From contig DATNPX010000033.1 of NCBI GenBank assembly GCA_036702975.1, positions 1 to 64,000 of the forward strand: 64,000 nucleotides of DNA, in the 5' to 3' direction. Origin of the DNA: DATNPX01 sp036702975 (GTDB lineage: Bacteria > Cyanobacteriota > Vampirovibrionia > Obscuribacterales > Obscuribacteraceae). Below, one piece after another: positions 24,486 through 33,086 of the stretch (position 1 is the stretch's first letter; each line of letters opens with the position of its first letter). The notes under the pieces are model-generated. The model ran no database searches, was not told the origin of the DNA, and worked only from the letters and a program-made list of their open reading frames with translations. Position numbers and translations under genes: made by a program.

Positions 24486-26903
24486 ATGAACCTAAGAATT
24501 GATAGCTTTTCAGCGTCGTTCAATTACCAGAGTGTGAGTTTTAATAGCATCGTTGAACGGCTTGAATCAGAGGGCTACCGTCCATTAATTAGAAAACTCG
24601 CTACAGAGTTGTGTAATGTTGTTGGCGGTAATCTTGATGACTTGATGAACGGCACCGACTTGACCGAAGAAGCGGAGCTTGAGTTAAATTCAGATGTGAA
24701 TAGAAGAAAGTTGCTCGGTCTCGAAAAGCTCGGATATAAATGGGGCTTGGATGGTATCAGAGGTCTCGCCCGCGTCCCTGAACTGAAAGGCGAACTATTC
24801 TTAGCTGATGATTCAGAAAATATTTTGCTTCTGACTATCCTTGATGCAAGTATGTCAAAGCAGGCGAAAAAAGACGGACAATCGAAAACGGGCATGCTCC
24901 GTGTCGGTATTGTTGGAGCTAATCCCGATTCGGTTTTGCTCGATCTATTTAAGACAGATATTGCTACTTTGCTTGGTGAAAATGGCGATCAGATCGAATG
25001 GCACGTTGACCAGATTGAAAATCCTCAATTCAAAGAATTTCTCGATGCCGAAGAACATGCGATTCACGCACTCGCCGCTGGCATTACAGAACGTGAAATG
25101 AAATCGGCAAAAGTTTTAGAAACAACGGGCGTTCGCGATGTCGCTTCTGCCATTCGCAAGTCGGGTGTCATTTTGGCGAAAGAGTTGTTGCGGAACAACC
25201 CAGACACCGCATCCGATACCGTTAAATGTGTCGATCAATTGATTCAGGCGGACTTGTTGCACCAAGAATATGTCGTAATCTGCTCGAAATCCGGAGCACA
25301 TGTCAATCGCGTCGAACATCGTGAGACGATCGACCAGATGTCAAAGCTCGGCGTTCTTTGTTCATGCGGTAAGCGTATTGCCGACGAAGCGATCGAGGGA
25401 TTGCTATCAACGGATGCCTTGCTGCCTAAGATGTTGGACAAAAACTACTGGATGACGGTATCAGTGGTGAGATCTCTCATGGGGCTCGGAATTTCACCGG
25501 AAAAGATCTTGCTCAATCCGTCTTCGCTAAATGACGATGTTGAAATTTTGGCAGATCTTGATGGCACCCTATTGATGTTCAATTTGAAGGATACCGAATT
25601 CGGTATTCCGCATGCTCTGTCTGTTACGACCAGAATTAGCATGCATAAGCCATCGATTGCATTCCTTGTTTCGACACTCGGCATCTCAAATGACGTGAAA
25701 GAGCACTTCAAACGCGTCAAGCTGGACACGCAAGTAGTTTACATCCCTACCCTGACGCAACTCGACGGTACGTTGAAGAAAGTTGTGGAAGGCATTCGAA
25801 TGCTTCGAGTCAAGACCTGGCTTGAAACCTTCCAAACAATGATGAACTTCGGCCTGGCACCTCTATTAATCCAGCGTCTGCAGAGTGCAAAGTCTGAGCA
25901 AGAGGCAAAGCCGAGCCCAGCTGCGAGTTTGATGGATTCGATCAAATCGAAAACGCGTCAGACTTTGCACGAAGTTCCGGTAATGAAGCCGCCACAACCC
26001 GAAATGCAAGTTCAGCCGCAACCACAATTGCAGCCCATGCCTGAAGTTGTGATTCCTGCGCCTGTCGCTGCCGCAGTTGAAATGCCGCAAGCGCCGGTTG
26101 AGTCTCCTGTTTATACAGCGCCTGAGCCGATAACAGAGACGCTGGAGACATCCTACTCGCATCACGAACACGACCAAGACCATGAAGTGGCAACGGAACC
26201 GGTTCAACACGTTCAACCGGTCCAACTGGTCGAACCAGTCGAACAATTTCAGTCGGTTCAGGAAGTTGCACAAGCACCGATTGTAGAACCGGTTGCTGAA
26301 GCAATGCCCGTTTATGCAGAACCGGCACCAGTACAATCCACACTACCGACAACGCCAGCTTTCAGCATGCCGCAACCTCAGGCTGACATCAGCCCGGCTG
26401 CAATGTTTGCGCATTCACCATTCGGCGATGACGACGAAGTTAGCGACTCTGCTGTCGCTGTCTCTGAACTCGAAGAGCTAATCAGCGAAGCGAAAGAGAG
26501 CAAAATCTCTTCCGGGATGGAGCATGTTACCCAACCAAAGTCGGGTATCGATTACTTCGCCGATGAAACGAATGCTGTAAACCATGATGCGCCAGCGGTT
26601 CCAACACCAGTTGTAAATCCTTACAAGCGTGTGATGGAAATGCTTAATCCGCAACCGCAAGTGGTGACTTCGGTAATCATCGACGATACTGTTGAGAAGG
26701 CGGCTCCTTCCGCGATGGATATTCTCGACAACGTTATCGAAGCAGTGGCGGCCACTGAGAACACTGCTCCGGTAGCCGCTCAACCAGTACCAGCTGCCTC
26801 TTCCGGCAACATATTCACCGAACAGTACATGAACTATGCTGCTAGAGCTGCAGCTCAACAATCGACGGACGAGGAACAAGAACAGCCAGTTCCGACATTC
26901 TAG
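24486..26903 (+). CDS. Large protein of unknown function with a degenerate nuclease-like segment
   Basis: 805 residues, no signal peptide or membrane helix. Residues 1-490 are globular and mixed alpha/beta; 490-660 is a Pro/Gln/Val/Glu-rich linker; the end is acidic/Ala-rich with short predicted helices. Around 265-295 a Cys/His set (VICSKSG... VLCSCGKRI) could bind a metal. About residues 320-420 (WMTVSVVRSLMGLGI, DDVEILADLDGTLLMFNLKD, EFGIPHA) resemble the spacing of PD-(D/E)XK nuclease domains, but the (D/E)xK position reads NLK, so any nuclease would be degenerate. AGGAGG lies twelve bases before ATG, a long spacing. Strong terminator at 26940. Single-gene unit. Confidence 0.8.
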   Translation: MNLRIDSFSASFNYQSVSFNSIVERLESEGYRPLIRKLATELCNVVGGNLDDLMNGTDLTEEAELELNSDVNRRKLLGLEKLGYKWGLDGIRGLARVPELKGELFLADDSENILLLTILDASMSKQAKKDGQSKTGMLRVGIVGANPDSVLLDLFKTDIATLLGENGDQIEWHVDQIENPQFKEFLDAEEHAIHALAAGITEREMKSAKVLETTGVRDVASAIRKSGVILAKELLRNNPDTASDTVKCVDQLIQADLLHQEYVVICSKSGAHVNRVEHRETIDQMSKLGVLCSCGKRIADEAIEGLLSTDALLPKMLDKNYWMTVSVVRSLMGLGISPEKILLNPSSLNDDVEILADLDGTLLMFNLKDTEFGIPHALSVTTRISMHKPSIAFLVSTLGISNDVKEHFKRVKLDTQVVYIPTLTQLDGTLKKVVEGIRMLRVKTWLETFQTMMNFGLAPLLIQRLQSAKSEQEAKPSPAASLMDSIKSKTRQTLHEVPVMKPPQPEMQVQPQPQLQPMPEVVIPAPVAAAVEMPQAPVESPVYTAPEPITETLETSYSHHEHDQDHEVATEPVQHVQPVQLVEPVEQFQSVQEVAQAPIVEPVAEAMPVYAEPAPVQSTLPTTPAFSMPQPQADISPAAMFAHSPFGDDDEVSDSAVAVSELEELISEAKESKISSGMEHVTQPKSGIDYFADETNAVNHDAPAVPTPVVNPYKRVMEMLNPQPQVVTSVIIDDTVEKAAPSAMDILDNVIEAVAATENTAPVAAQPVPAASSGNIFTEQYMNYAARAAAQQSTDEEQEQPVPTF

Positions 26904-26939
26904 CTGCCTGAATAGACTGAATAGAGCTGAATCTAAGAA

Positions 26940-26970
26940 TGCCTCACCGAATGGTGGGGCATTTTTCTTT
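26940..26970 (+). terminator. Intrinsic terminator overlapping the 3' end of the convergent ABC gene
   Basis: Stem TGCCTCACC/GGTGGGGCA (26940-26948, 26953-26961, one wobble), tetraloop GAAT, then TTTTTCTTT. It ends the 805-residue gene's transcript. The stem and tail also encode the last codons of the permease gene on the other strand (stop at 26946-26944). Confidence 0.88.
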
Positions 26971-28563
26971 CAGATCTAGGGTGTGAGCCAATATTTGCGG
27001 GTGCTGAATGAGGAAATCTTTTACTACTCGAGCCGGTGACAGATGCTCGCCGTCTACTCGATAGTTCAATTTTTGCATCGTCTGGTTGTCGATAGTTCCC
27101 CCCAATCGTTGAAGCGCGGGTCCAATAGCTGGATATTGATTCAAGATCTCTTCGCGCACAATTGGTGCTGCTTCATACGGGGGAAAGTAGTGCAAATCGT
27201 CGTCGAGCACCACTAACTTATAAGCATCAATTCTACCGTCGGTCGAGTTTCCGGCTGCCAGGTCCAGCTGACGTTCAAGCAGGGCTTTGTAAGCGAGATT
27301 GGTATCGAGATCGTCTACTTTTCCGAATTTAATCCCATAGTTTTTAATCAATCCTTTGAAGCCGTCTTCACGCTCGGCAAACTCTGCTGGCATGCCGATG
27401 TGAAGTTGCGGGGCTCGTACGCGCAGGTCAGATATCGTTGACCAGTGATTTTTTTGTGCATCTGCTTGATTTGCCAATAGTGCCCACTGGTTGCTGAATC
27501 CGAACGGCGATAGCCACTTTATCTTAAATTTACTGTCGTAATCTGCTGCCACTCTAGCGAGAATGTCTTTTTGTCCCGGTGTGTTTTTGATCTTTAGAAC
27601 AGATGTAAGTGCTGTACCTGTGTATTCCGGATAAAGGTCGATTTCACCCGCTACGACTGCACCATGGCAGACCATTGTGCCACCGAGGTCGAACTTGCGG
27701 TCGACATCCACACCGGCTGCTTTTTCAAGGGTCTGTGCCATTAATTCAGCCAAGAGCACTTGCTCTGTGTAGTGCTTGCTGCCGATTCTTACGTGTGGTT
27801 TGCCGCTGAATGCCGGGTGGGCCTGGAAGTACAAGATGATACCAAGCAGAAATATGACGATTGGCACCGAGACGGCGGCTCGTCTCCTGAACATTTGCCG
27901 TTTAACAGCAAGTGGCACGTCGGTGTTTCTAACCGGACGAATGCCCCACTCAGCTGAGGCCAGGCAGAAGTCGTAGACAATTGCCAGAAATCCAGAAGGG
28001 ATGGCGCCAAGTAAGATCAGCTGTGAGTTAGATAGTGCCAGACCTCGATTAATGAATTCACCTAGACCACCGGCACCAATGAATGCACTCAAGGTGGCGA
28101 TGCCGACACCAACAACGGTGGCAGTCCTTACTCCGGATACTATTGCCGGAATTGCGATCGGCAAGCGCACCATAGTGATCTGTTGGAATCCGGTCATGCC
28201 GATTCCTTCTGCCGCCTCGACTGCTGCTGCCGGTGTGCTTTCTAGTCCCAAAAGCGTATTGCGAACGATGGGCAAGAGCGCATACAGTATGAGCGCACAC
28301 AAGGCAGGCAAGATTCCTATCTTGCCGATTATTGTCATTAGAAAAACGAGCAGGGCTAGACTCGGAATCGTTTGCAATATGCCGACAACAGACATAATTG
28401 GGTCGCGCCATACTTTTTGTTGGAAGGCGAAGACGGCGATGAATATGCCCATAACAGCGGCAACACCGGTTGAAACTGTGGTCAGCATCATATGCTCGGT
28501 CAAGCGCTGATATAGTTCAGGACCACGTTCAATTAAAAAGTCGAGCCACGTTTCGCCGGTCAT
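26944..28563 (-). CDS. OpuC/EgtU-type ABC permease fused to its substrate-binding domain
   Basis: 539 residues. N-terminal permease (about 1-215) with several helices and the EAA loop (EAAEGIGMTGFQQITMVRLP); a further helix near 235-255; then a periplasmic binding domain of the glycine-betaine/choline type (about 260-530; VRIGSKHYTEQVLLAELMAQ, GEIDLYPEYTGTALTSVL). Such permease-binder fusions are known for quaternary-amine importers, including ergothioneine transporters. The ligand cannot be read from sequence: osmoprotectant, choline, carnitine and ergothioneine are all open. Its ATG overlaps the ATPase stop by one base (TAATG), a tight two-gene operon. Confidence 0.93.
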   Translation of the reverse strand: MTGETWLDFLIERGPELYQRLTEHMMLTTVSTGVAAVMGIFIAVFAFQQKVWRDPIMSVVGILQTIPSLALLVFLMTIIGKIGILPALCALILYALLPIVRNTLLGLESTPAAAVEAAEGIGMTGFQQITMVRLPIAIPAIVSGVRTATVVGVGIATLSAFIGAGGLGEFINRGLALSNSQLILLGAIPSGFLAIVYDFCLASAEWGIRPVRNTDVPLAVKRQMFRRRAAVSVPIVIFLLGIILYFQAHPAFSGKPHVRIGSKHYTEQVLLAELMAQTLEKAAGVDVDRKFDLGGTMVCHGAVVAGEIDLYPEYTGTALTSVLKIKNTPGQKDILARVAADYDSKFKIKWLSPFGFSNQWALLANQADAQKNHWSTISDLRVRAPQLHIGMPAEFAEREDGFKGLIKNYGIKFGKVDDLDTNLAYKALLERQLDLAAGNSTDGRIDAYKLVVLDDDLHYFPPYEAAPIVREEILNQYPAIGPALQRLGGTIDNQTMQKLNYRVDGEHLSPARVVKDFLIQHPQILAHTLDLKEKCPTIR

Positions 28564-29321
28564 TACAACATTCCCTGGAAATCACGCAATTGTTTCGCTG
28601 GACGAGCAAAAAGCTCGCGTACAAAATCTGTTGCCGGCGACTTCATTACTTCTTCCTTGCTGCCCACTTGCTGCATCACACCATCATCGAAGATCGCTAT
28701 GCGATCGCCTAAAGTCAAGGCTTCGAAGAGGTCGTGAGTGACAAAAATGAAGGTTTTACCGAGCTTGTCTTGCAATGATAAGAGTTCTTGTTGCAGCTTG
28801 TCTCTGGTCACCGCATCTAGTGCACCAAACGGTTCATCCATAAGTAAGCATTTGGGATCTGCCGCCAGCGCTCGCGCTACTCCGATTCTTTGTTGTTGTC
28901 CGCCGGATAGCTGTTCGGGCAATCGCTCGGAAAATTTTTCGAACGGCAGTCCAACGAGATCGAGCAGCTCTTTCGCTCTCTCAATTCTCTTTGCCAGCGT
29001 CCATCCAAGTAGCTTAGGGACGATAGAGACGTTTTCGAAAATGGTCATGTGAGGGAAGAGCCCGATACCTTGAAATACATAACCGATCGACCTTCTTAGC
29101 TGCACAATGTCCAGCTCGAGTATGCTTTTGCCGTCTAGAAAGATTGAGCCATGGCTCGGTTCGATAAGCCTATTTATCATCTTCAGGGTTGTCGATTTGC
29201 CACTACCGGACGATCCCAGAAAGACCAGGAACTCATTGTCGTCAACGGTAAGATTCAACTCTTTGACGGAAAAAGTTTTGCCGCCGTCATAGGTTTTGGA
29301 TACGTTCTTTAGTTCGATCAT
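28563..29321 (-). CDS. ABC transporter ATP-binding protein (betaine/choline/ergothioneine type)
   Basis: 252 residues from ATG 29321 (MIELKNVSKTYDGG); a TTG at 29333 would add four residues. Complete nucleotide-binding domain: Walker A GSSGSGKST, Q-loop VFQGIGLFPHMT, signature LSGGQQQR, Walker B CLLMDEPFGALDA, switch His in FVTHD. It lacks the C-terminal CBS domains that many osmo-sensing OpuA/OpuC ATPases have, so direct ionic-strength gating through CBS is not expected. First gene of the importer operon. Confidence 0.95.
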   Translation of the reverse strand: MIELKNVSKTYDGGKTFSVKELNLTVDDNEFLVFLGSSGSGKSTTLKMINRLIEPSHGSIFLDGKSILELDIVQLRRSIGYVFQGIGLFPHMTIFENVSIVPKLLGWTLAKRIERAKELLDLVGLPFEKFSERLPEQLSGGQQQRIGVARALAADPKCLLMDEPFGALDAVTRDKLQQELLSLQDKLGKTFIFVTHDLFEALTLGDRIAIFDDGVMQQVGSKEEVMKSPATDFVRELFARPAKQLRDFQGML

Positions 29322-29461
29322 TGGAAAGGCCAACTACCAGCTGAAAAGAACTGTGCGCTGCCGCATCACGTTGCTATGGTTACAGACGTTCGCACAATAG
29401 TAGTACAAGCCCGAGGATCGCGGTCATAATAATGTCGGAAAAGAAACAAGCGAGGTCTGAA

Positions 29462-29746
29462 ATGCCCAAAGCTGTATGGAATGGCGCCGTATTGGCGGAA
29501 AGTGAGAAATGCGAGCAGGTCGAAGGCAACTATTACTTCCCTCCTGATTCTCTCAATCGCCAGTATTTTACTGACAGCACAACGACTAGCGTGTGTGGCT
29601 GGAAAGGCAAATGCAACTATTACGATGTTAAAGTTGGCGATGATGTAAACAAGGATGCTGCCTGGGTTTACCGTGACCCCTACGATGCTGCGAAGCAGAT
29701 AAAAAACTACGTTGCATTCTGGAAGGGTGTCGTGGTATCGAGTTGA
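29462..29746 (+). CDS. DUF427 family protein
   Basis: 94 residues from ATG 29462, chosen because GAGG lies six bases upstream and the family normally begins with this MPKAVWNG segment; an upstream ATG at 29432 adds ten residues. Family motifs: VWNGAVLAES, EGNYYFPPDSL, WKGKCNYYDVKV, AAWVYRDPYDAAKQIKNYVA. DUF427 is a small beta-rich fold with a conserved Cys and Tyr cluster; its enzymatic role is not established. Single gene, divergent from the ABC importer. Confidence 0.93.
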   Translation: MPKAVWNGAVLAESEKCEQVEGNYYFPPDSLNRQYFTDSTTTSVCGWKGKCNYYDVKVGDDVNKDAAWVYRDPYDAAKQIKNYVAFWKGVVVSS

Positions 29747-29824
29747 TACCAAGTAGTCATGTATAAGATCTCTTCCTGCTTGGTACAACAGAGGTATCCG
29801 AGAGTTTGAGTTGGAGGAGCTTTT

Positions 29825-30175
29825 ATGGATGAAGCTGTGCTGCTTCCAGAATGTGTGGACGAGACTTCCTCGCACGATGAAACTGAAGAGGACTCTTCGC
29901 CTTCGCAAGATGCAAGTTCGATGTCGTTCAATCTGCAAACGTCGGGTCTTGCCGTTCAGATAAAGACCAAAATGGCTGTCAACTTGACTGTAGTTGAGTT
30001 GCAATCAAAGTTGGAGTTTGCACTCCTCATGCTCACTCAGACAGAAGCTCGCCTGGAAGCCGCACAAAAGCGCATTGGATTTCTTGAAGCGCAATTAGAA
30101 GCTCAAACACAACCTGATCAGCAGGAGCAATCGCAACAAGGGCGACACGTGCAGATCTTGTTGCCTAAACGTTGA
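29825..30175 (+). CDS. Acidic protein with C-terminal coiled coil
   Basis: 116 residues. N-terminal third is Glu/Asp/Ser-rich (CVDETSSHDETEEDSSPSQD). The middle and C-terminal part has heptad-like helices (VVELQSKLEFALLMLTQTEA, RLEAAQKRIGFLEAQLEAQT) ending in a Gln-rich and basic tail. No signal peptide. GGAGGAG lies five bases before the ATG. It converges with the response-regulator gene, six bases apart. Not recognised; probably an oligomeric adaptor. Confidence 0.72.
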   Translation: MDEAVLLPECVDETSSHDETEEDSSPSQDASSMSFNLQTSGLAVQIKTKMAVNLTVVELQSKLEFALLMLTQTEARLEAAQKRIGFLEAQLEAQTQPDQQEQSQQGRHVQILLPKR

Positions 30176-30181
30176 GTTGTG

Positions 30182-30577
30182 TTAGTGGGTATAGCCTGAG
30201 GCTGGGACCCAACGTGTAACCATAGCTTTGAACTCTTCCGCAGTGAATGGCTTGCTCATGTAGTCATCCATTCCAGCGACGAGGCACTTTTTCTTATCGC
30301 CATCCATGGCTCTACCTGTAATAGCCACGATCGGCGTATGATAACCACGGTCGCGCTCCAGCTGTCTGATCTGTTTGGTGCAGTCGATGCCATCACTTCC
30401 GGGCAGTTTCCAATCCATAAGGATTAGCGAATACAGCTTGCCCGATGCAAGTTCACTCAGTGCTTCTTCAGAAGTTGAGACGATATGAACTTCATAACCG
30501 TATTTCTTAGCCAGCAAAGCCAACAATTTTTGCTCGATGATGTGGTCCTCGACGACCAAAATTGATGGCTTTTCCAT
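30182..30577 (-). CDS. Stand-alone response-regulator receiver (CheY-like)
   Basis: 131 residues, a receiver domain with no output domain. Acidic pocket Asp in LVVEDH, phospho-acceptor Asp in LILMDWKLPGSDG, Thr in VAITGRA and Lys in MSKPFT are all present, so it should be phosphorylated by a histidine kinase. GAGGG lies about five bases before the ATG. No histidine kinase is encoded in the window. The SDG-type loop and length are those of receiver modules that work with hybrid kinases or phosphotransfer proteins. Confidence 0.94.
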   Translation of the reverse strand: MEKPSILVVEDHIIEQKLLALLAKKYGYEVHIVSTSEEALSELASGKLYSLILMDWKLPGSDGIDCTKQIRQLERDRGYHTPIVAITGRAMDGDKKKCLVAGMDDYMSKPFTAEEFKAMVTRWVPASGYTH

Positions 30578-30862
30578 AGCACCCTCATTTTTCCAAAACT
30601 ATTCTATTCGTTTTGTCGAGCTATGGAAGACTTTTTAAAGAATTTTCCTGCCTGAAGGCTGCGGAAGAGCATTAAATAGAGGCAGCGTGTTGGGCAAAGT
30701 TATAGGCAACTTGCCGCAACTTCGTAAAAGTTGGCGACTCTACGTTCATACTAAAACAGACAAGATGTGCCGGGGAAAGCACATCTCGTTGTTGCATGCG
30801 CGGGTTGTAAGACTTGTTGCTCAGGACTCGCTGCTCGGCCCTCAGGCTTGAGCCTGAAGAAT
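30578..30862. other. Intergenic region with several hairpins
   Basis: No ORF. It holds GGCAACTTGCC (30705-30715), CAACTT/AAGTTG (30717-30722, 30728-30733), AGATGTGC/GCACATCT (30763-30770, 30779-30786) and TCAGGCT/AGCCTGA (30842-30848, 30851-30857). The last two lie just after the stop of the minus-strand LysM gene and may end or protect its mRNA, though no strong T-run follows. A small RNA is possible. Confidence 0.45.
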
Positions 30863-32056
30863 CTAGCGGTCGTTGCTTTGCGGCTCAGCCACATTCAGAA
30901 CTGTTCCAGCTTTGAGCTTGCCTTCATAGTTCGGCAGGTTTTTGAAGACACTTCTTGTATACAATCTGATCAAGTGCTCTTCGTAAGCTATCTGCTTGTG
31001 TGCTGAGGCGAGGTCACGGGCTGATGCGTTTGCCGATAGCTTGCCTTCTGCTTTCAATTCGGCAATTGCGACGTCCTTCATCGTCTCGCCAGGCTTTACC
31101 GTGATTTGTTTGTGGACAGCTTGGCTATGGGCATCGGTTTTCTTCGGTGTTTGTGCCGATGCATCCGTTTTGTGATCAGTTGTTTTGTGATCAGTTGTCG
31201 GAGTTACTTTATCCGTTGGTGTAACCTTGACGTCTGGCGTCTGTGATGGTTTATCCGAAGGTGTAGTCGTCGAATCGACGGGTGAAATAGGTGCTGGAAA
31301 TACACCTTCAGTTGCAGCGAACCGTCTCATTGAACCAGCGGTAATGCCACCACCGTGATCGGATAGCTGCTTGTAATGGTCTTTCATCCACTGCAGAGTT
31401 TTCTGATCTGTGTTTGGTCCGCCAAACACCAGCGCGTTTTCAATATTGTCTTTTGATATACGTGGTGCGCCGTTGGAAATATCGTAGAAGCCTTGCTTGT
31501 TGCCAAAATCTTTTAGCATAGCGGTTGCAGCAGTGACGTCTCCGTAATGCTTGGCCTGGTCTCCCACATACTTGTTCATGCGTCCGTACGTTACTTCGTC
31601 ATCTCCTGGTGGTGTCATCGCTGTAACATTTTGAGCGATGTCTTTGGTCAACATCATTTCAACTGGATTGAGGCTCTGGCTCCAGTGTCCGCCTTTGAGT
31701 TTATTGGCGTATCTTGGATCGTCAGGATTTAGGTTGTATTCGAGCGTGTCAGCGTGTACACCCCGACGGTCTGCTTTCAAGATATTGTGATTGTCGGTTT
31801 GCTCGGCGAAGATCTGCATTGCGCTTGGTAGAAGTCCTTTCTGTGTCAGCTCTGCATCCATTGCTGCCAGTGCCTGATTGCGGTCTGTAGCAGACATTGA
31901 ATTGAGCTTAGCGTCGATATCGTAGATACGGTAGTTGATATTGCTGGTTGCTGCACCGTCCGCGAGCTGGTGTGCAAATTTAGCCCCTTCAGAGCAAGGG
32001 TCGATTTTTGTGGTGTTCGCGTGTGTGTCGGCCTTTGAAGCGGATTCGAGTCCCAT
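30863..32056 (-). CDS. Protein with C-terminal LysM-like domain
   Basis: 397 residues without an obvious signal peptide. N-terminal 250 residues are mostly helical and unfamiliar (FAHQLADGAATSNINYRIYD, LQWMKDHYKQLSDHGGGIT), then a Thr/Lys/Asp-rich linker containing a duplicated TTDHK unit, then a LysM-like segment (about 310-395: ITVKPGETMKDVAIAELKAE, IAYEEHLIRLYTRSVFKNLP, LKAGTVLNV). LysM binds peptidoglycan or chitin; here it is longer than a canonical 45-residue unit, so the call is tentative. AGGGG lies upstream of the ATG. Export route, if any, is unclear. Confidence 0.78.
   Translation of the reverse strand: MGLESASKADTHANTTKIDPCSEGAKFAHQLADGAATSNINYRIYDIDAKLNSMSATDRNQALAAMDAELTQKGLLPSAMQIFAEQTDNHNILKADRRGVHADTLEYNLNPDDPRYANKLKGGHWSQSLNPVEMMLTKDIAQNVTAMTPPGDDEVTYGRMNKYVGDQAKHYGDVTAATAMLKDFGNKQGFYDISNGAPRISKDNIENALVFGGPNTDQKTLQWMKDHYKQLSDHGGGITAGSMRRFAATEGVFPAPISPVDSTTTPSDKPSQTPDVKVTPTDKVTPTTDHKTTDHKTDASAQTPKKTDAHSQAVHKQITVKPGETMKDVAIAELKAEGKLSANASARDLASAHKQIAYEEHLIRLYTRSVFKNLPNYEGKLKAGTVLNVAEPQSNDR
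31167..31196. repeat. Perfect 15-bp tandem duplication in the LysM gene
   Basis: GTTTTGTGATCAGTT occurs twice in a row (31167-31181, 31182-31196). It is in frame and doubles a five-residue unit of the linker, evidence of recent slippage. Confidence 0.9.
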
Positions 32057-32158
32057 TTTTCATTCCCCTGTTTTGACATATCTGACGCGCTGGTTGCGAC
32101 TCAGTGGTGCAACCGATGAGACCATCTTAAGAATCAAATTTGTCAAAAAATTGGCAGG

Positions 32159-32701
32159 CTAGCGAAGAGGGGAATTTCTCTCGGCTGTCCTTAACGCTTC
32201 GTTCTCATGGGCAGCTATCCTGCGATAGTCCCACGGTGGAATGCTGCCAGGATCTGCCCATATGCCTAGCCTTTTTCGCTTGGCACTAATTTGTAACCTT
32301 TCCAATATATGGTCGTGTGGTGCATATTCCTGATACCACCATGCCATTCCAGTTTTTACCAGGGTTTGATTGACGTTTATGCCCTGGCTGTTAGTGACAT
32401 CTGCCACTGTTCGCCCGTATCGGTCATACCCTCTTTCATGTATGGTGACGGTCTGTCCTAGTGTTAGTCGTTCGGTTACCGAGCGGGCCGCGAAACCAAA
32501 CGGCTGCTCAAGCTCAGGGGCATCTACCCCCGCCAGACGAATTCGTTCTGTTCTTTCGTTCTCTTCGTGTCTCTCGTGTCGCCTGATTCGCAGGCTATCA
32601 CCATCATGAACTGATACGACGAGTGCTTTATATGCGTGGACTGGCAGAACGGCTATGCACAATAGTACTGCCAGCGTTGGGAGTCTGCGCAGCGCTCGCA
32701 T
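32159..32701 (-). CDS. Secreted thermonuclease-family (SNase) nuclease
   Basis: 180 residues: signal peptide (LPTLAVLLCIAVLPVHAY) and a staphylococcal-nuclease fold. Catalytic and metal residues are all identifiable: Asp in VHDGDSL, Arg in RIRLAGVD, Asp/Glu in VDAPELEQ, Arg in YDRYGRTVAD. WWYQEYAP and LGIWADPGSIPPWDYR are family blocks. The enzyme would cut DNA/RNA outside the cytoplasm with Ca2+, for nutrient scavenging or eDNA processing. A purine-rich AGAAAGAAG lies upstream. Confidence 0.94.
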   Translation of the reverse strand: MRALRRLPTLAVLLCIAVLPVHAYKALVVSVHDGDSLRIRRHERHEENERTERIRLAGVDAPELEQPFGFAARSVTERLTLGQTVTIHERGYDRYGRTVADVTNSQGINVNQTLVKTGMAWWYQEYAPHDHILERLQISAKRKRLGIWADPGSIPPWDYRRIAAHENEALRTAERNSPLR

Positions 32702-33086
32702 AGATAGACTTCTTTCTAGAAATGGTGTGCCTGCTAGTGTAGCTCGTCAGTGCACTGTTGGTGGTGCGGAGAGAATCTGGAAAATGTAATTGAATGGGGC
32801 TTGGCGAGAATAAAAGGCGCTCGCGCTAGGACAATTATCGGCATGACTAATCGTAAAGAATGCACCATTGCCCATGGTGGCATTAAAAAATCATCAGCGT
32901 TACGTTCATGAACTTTGTAACTTTGGTGGAGTGCTGAAAATGCTTGTGCTGCAATCATGTCGACAACTGTCTATCGAAAAAGTTTGCCATGTAAGCAAAT
33001 GTATCAATTCCTCTTAATCCGGTTTTAGACCACCTGCGGTTTTTACGCTTGCAAGCGAAATTCATTCGATCTACTTTGGTCGCATC
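32702..33086. other. Intergenic region between nuclease and coiled-coil genes
   Basis: 385 bases without a convincing gene. A 22-codon ORF (ATG 32842) has no ribosome site. Hairpins: TGCACCAT/ATGGTGGCA near 32859-32885 with one bulge, and the palindrome CGCTTGCAAGCG (33046-33057), which lies just upstream of the next gene and could be an operator. The region carries the divergent promoters of both genes, but no consensus hexamer pair is clear. Confidence 0.4.

Noticed and set aside
25866..26336. 156-codon minus-strand ORF antisense to the 805-residue gene
   Set aside because: Composition is the complement of the Pro/Gln-rich linker and there is no start signal.
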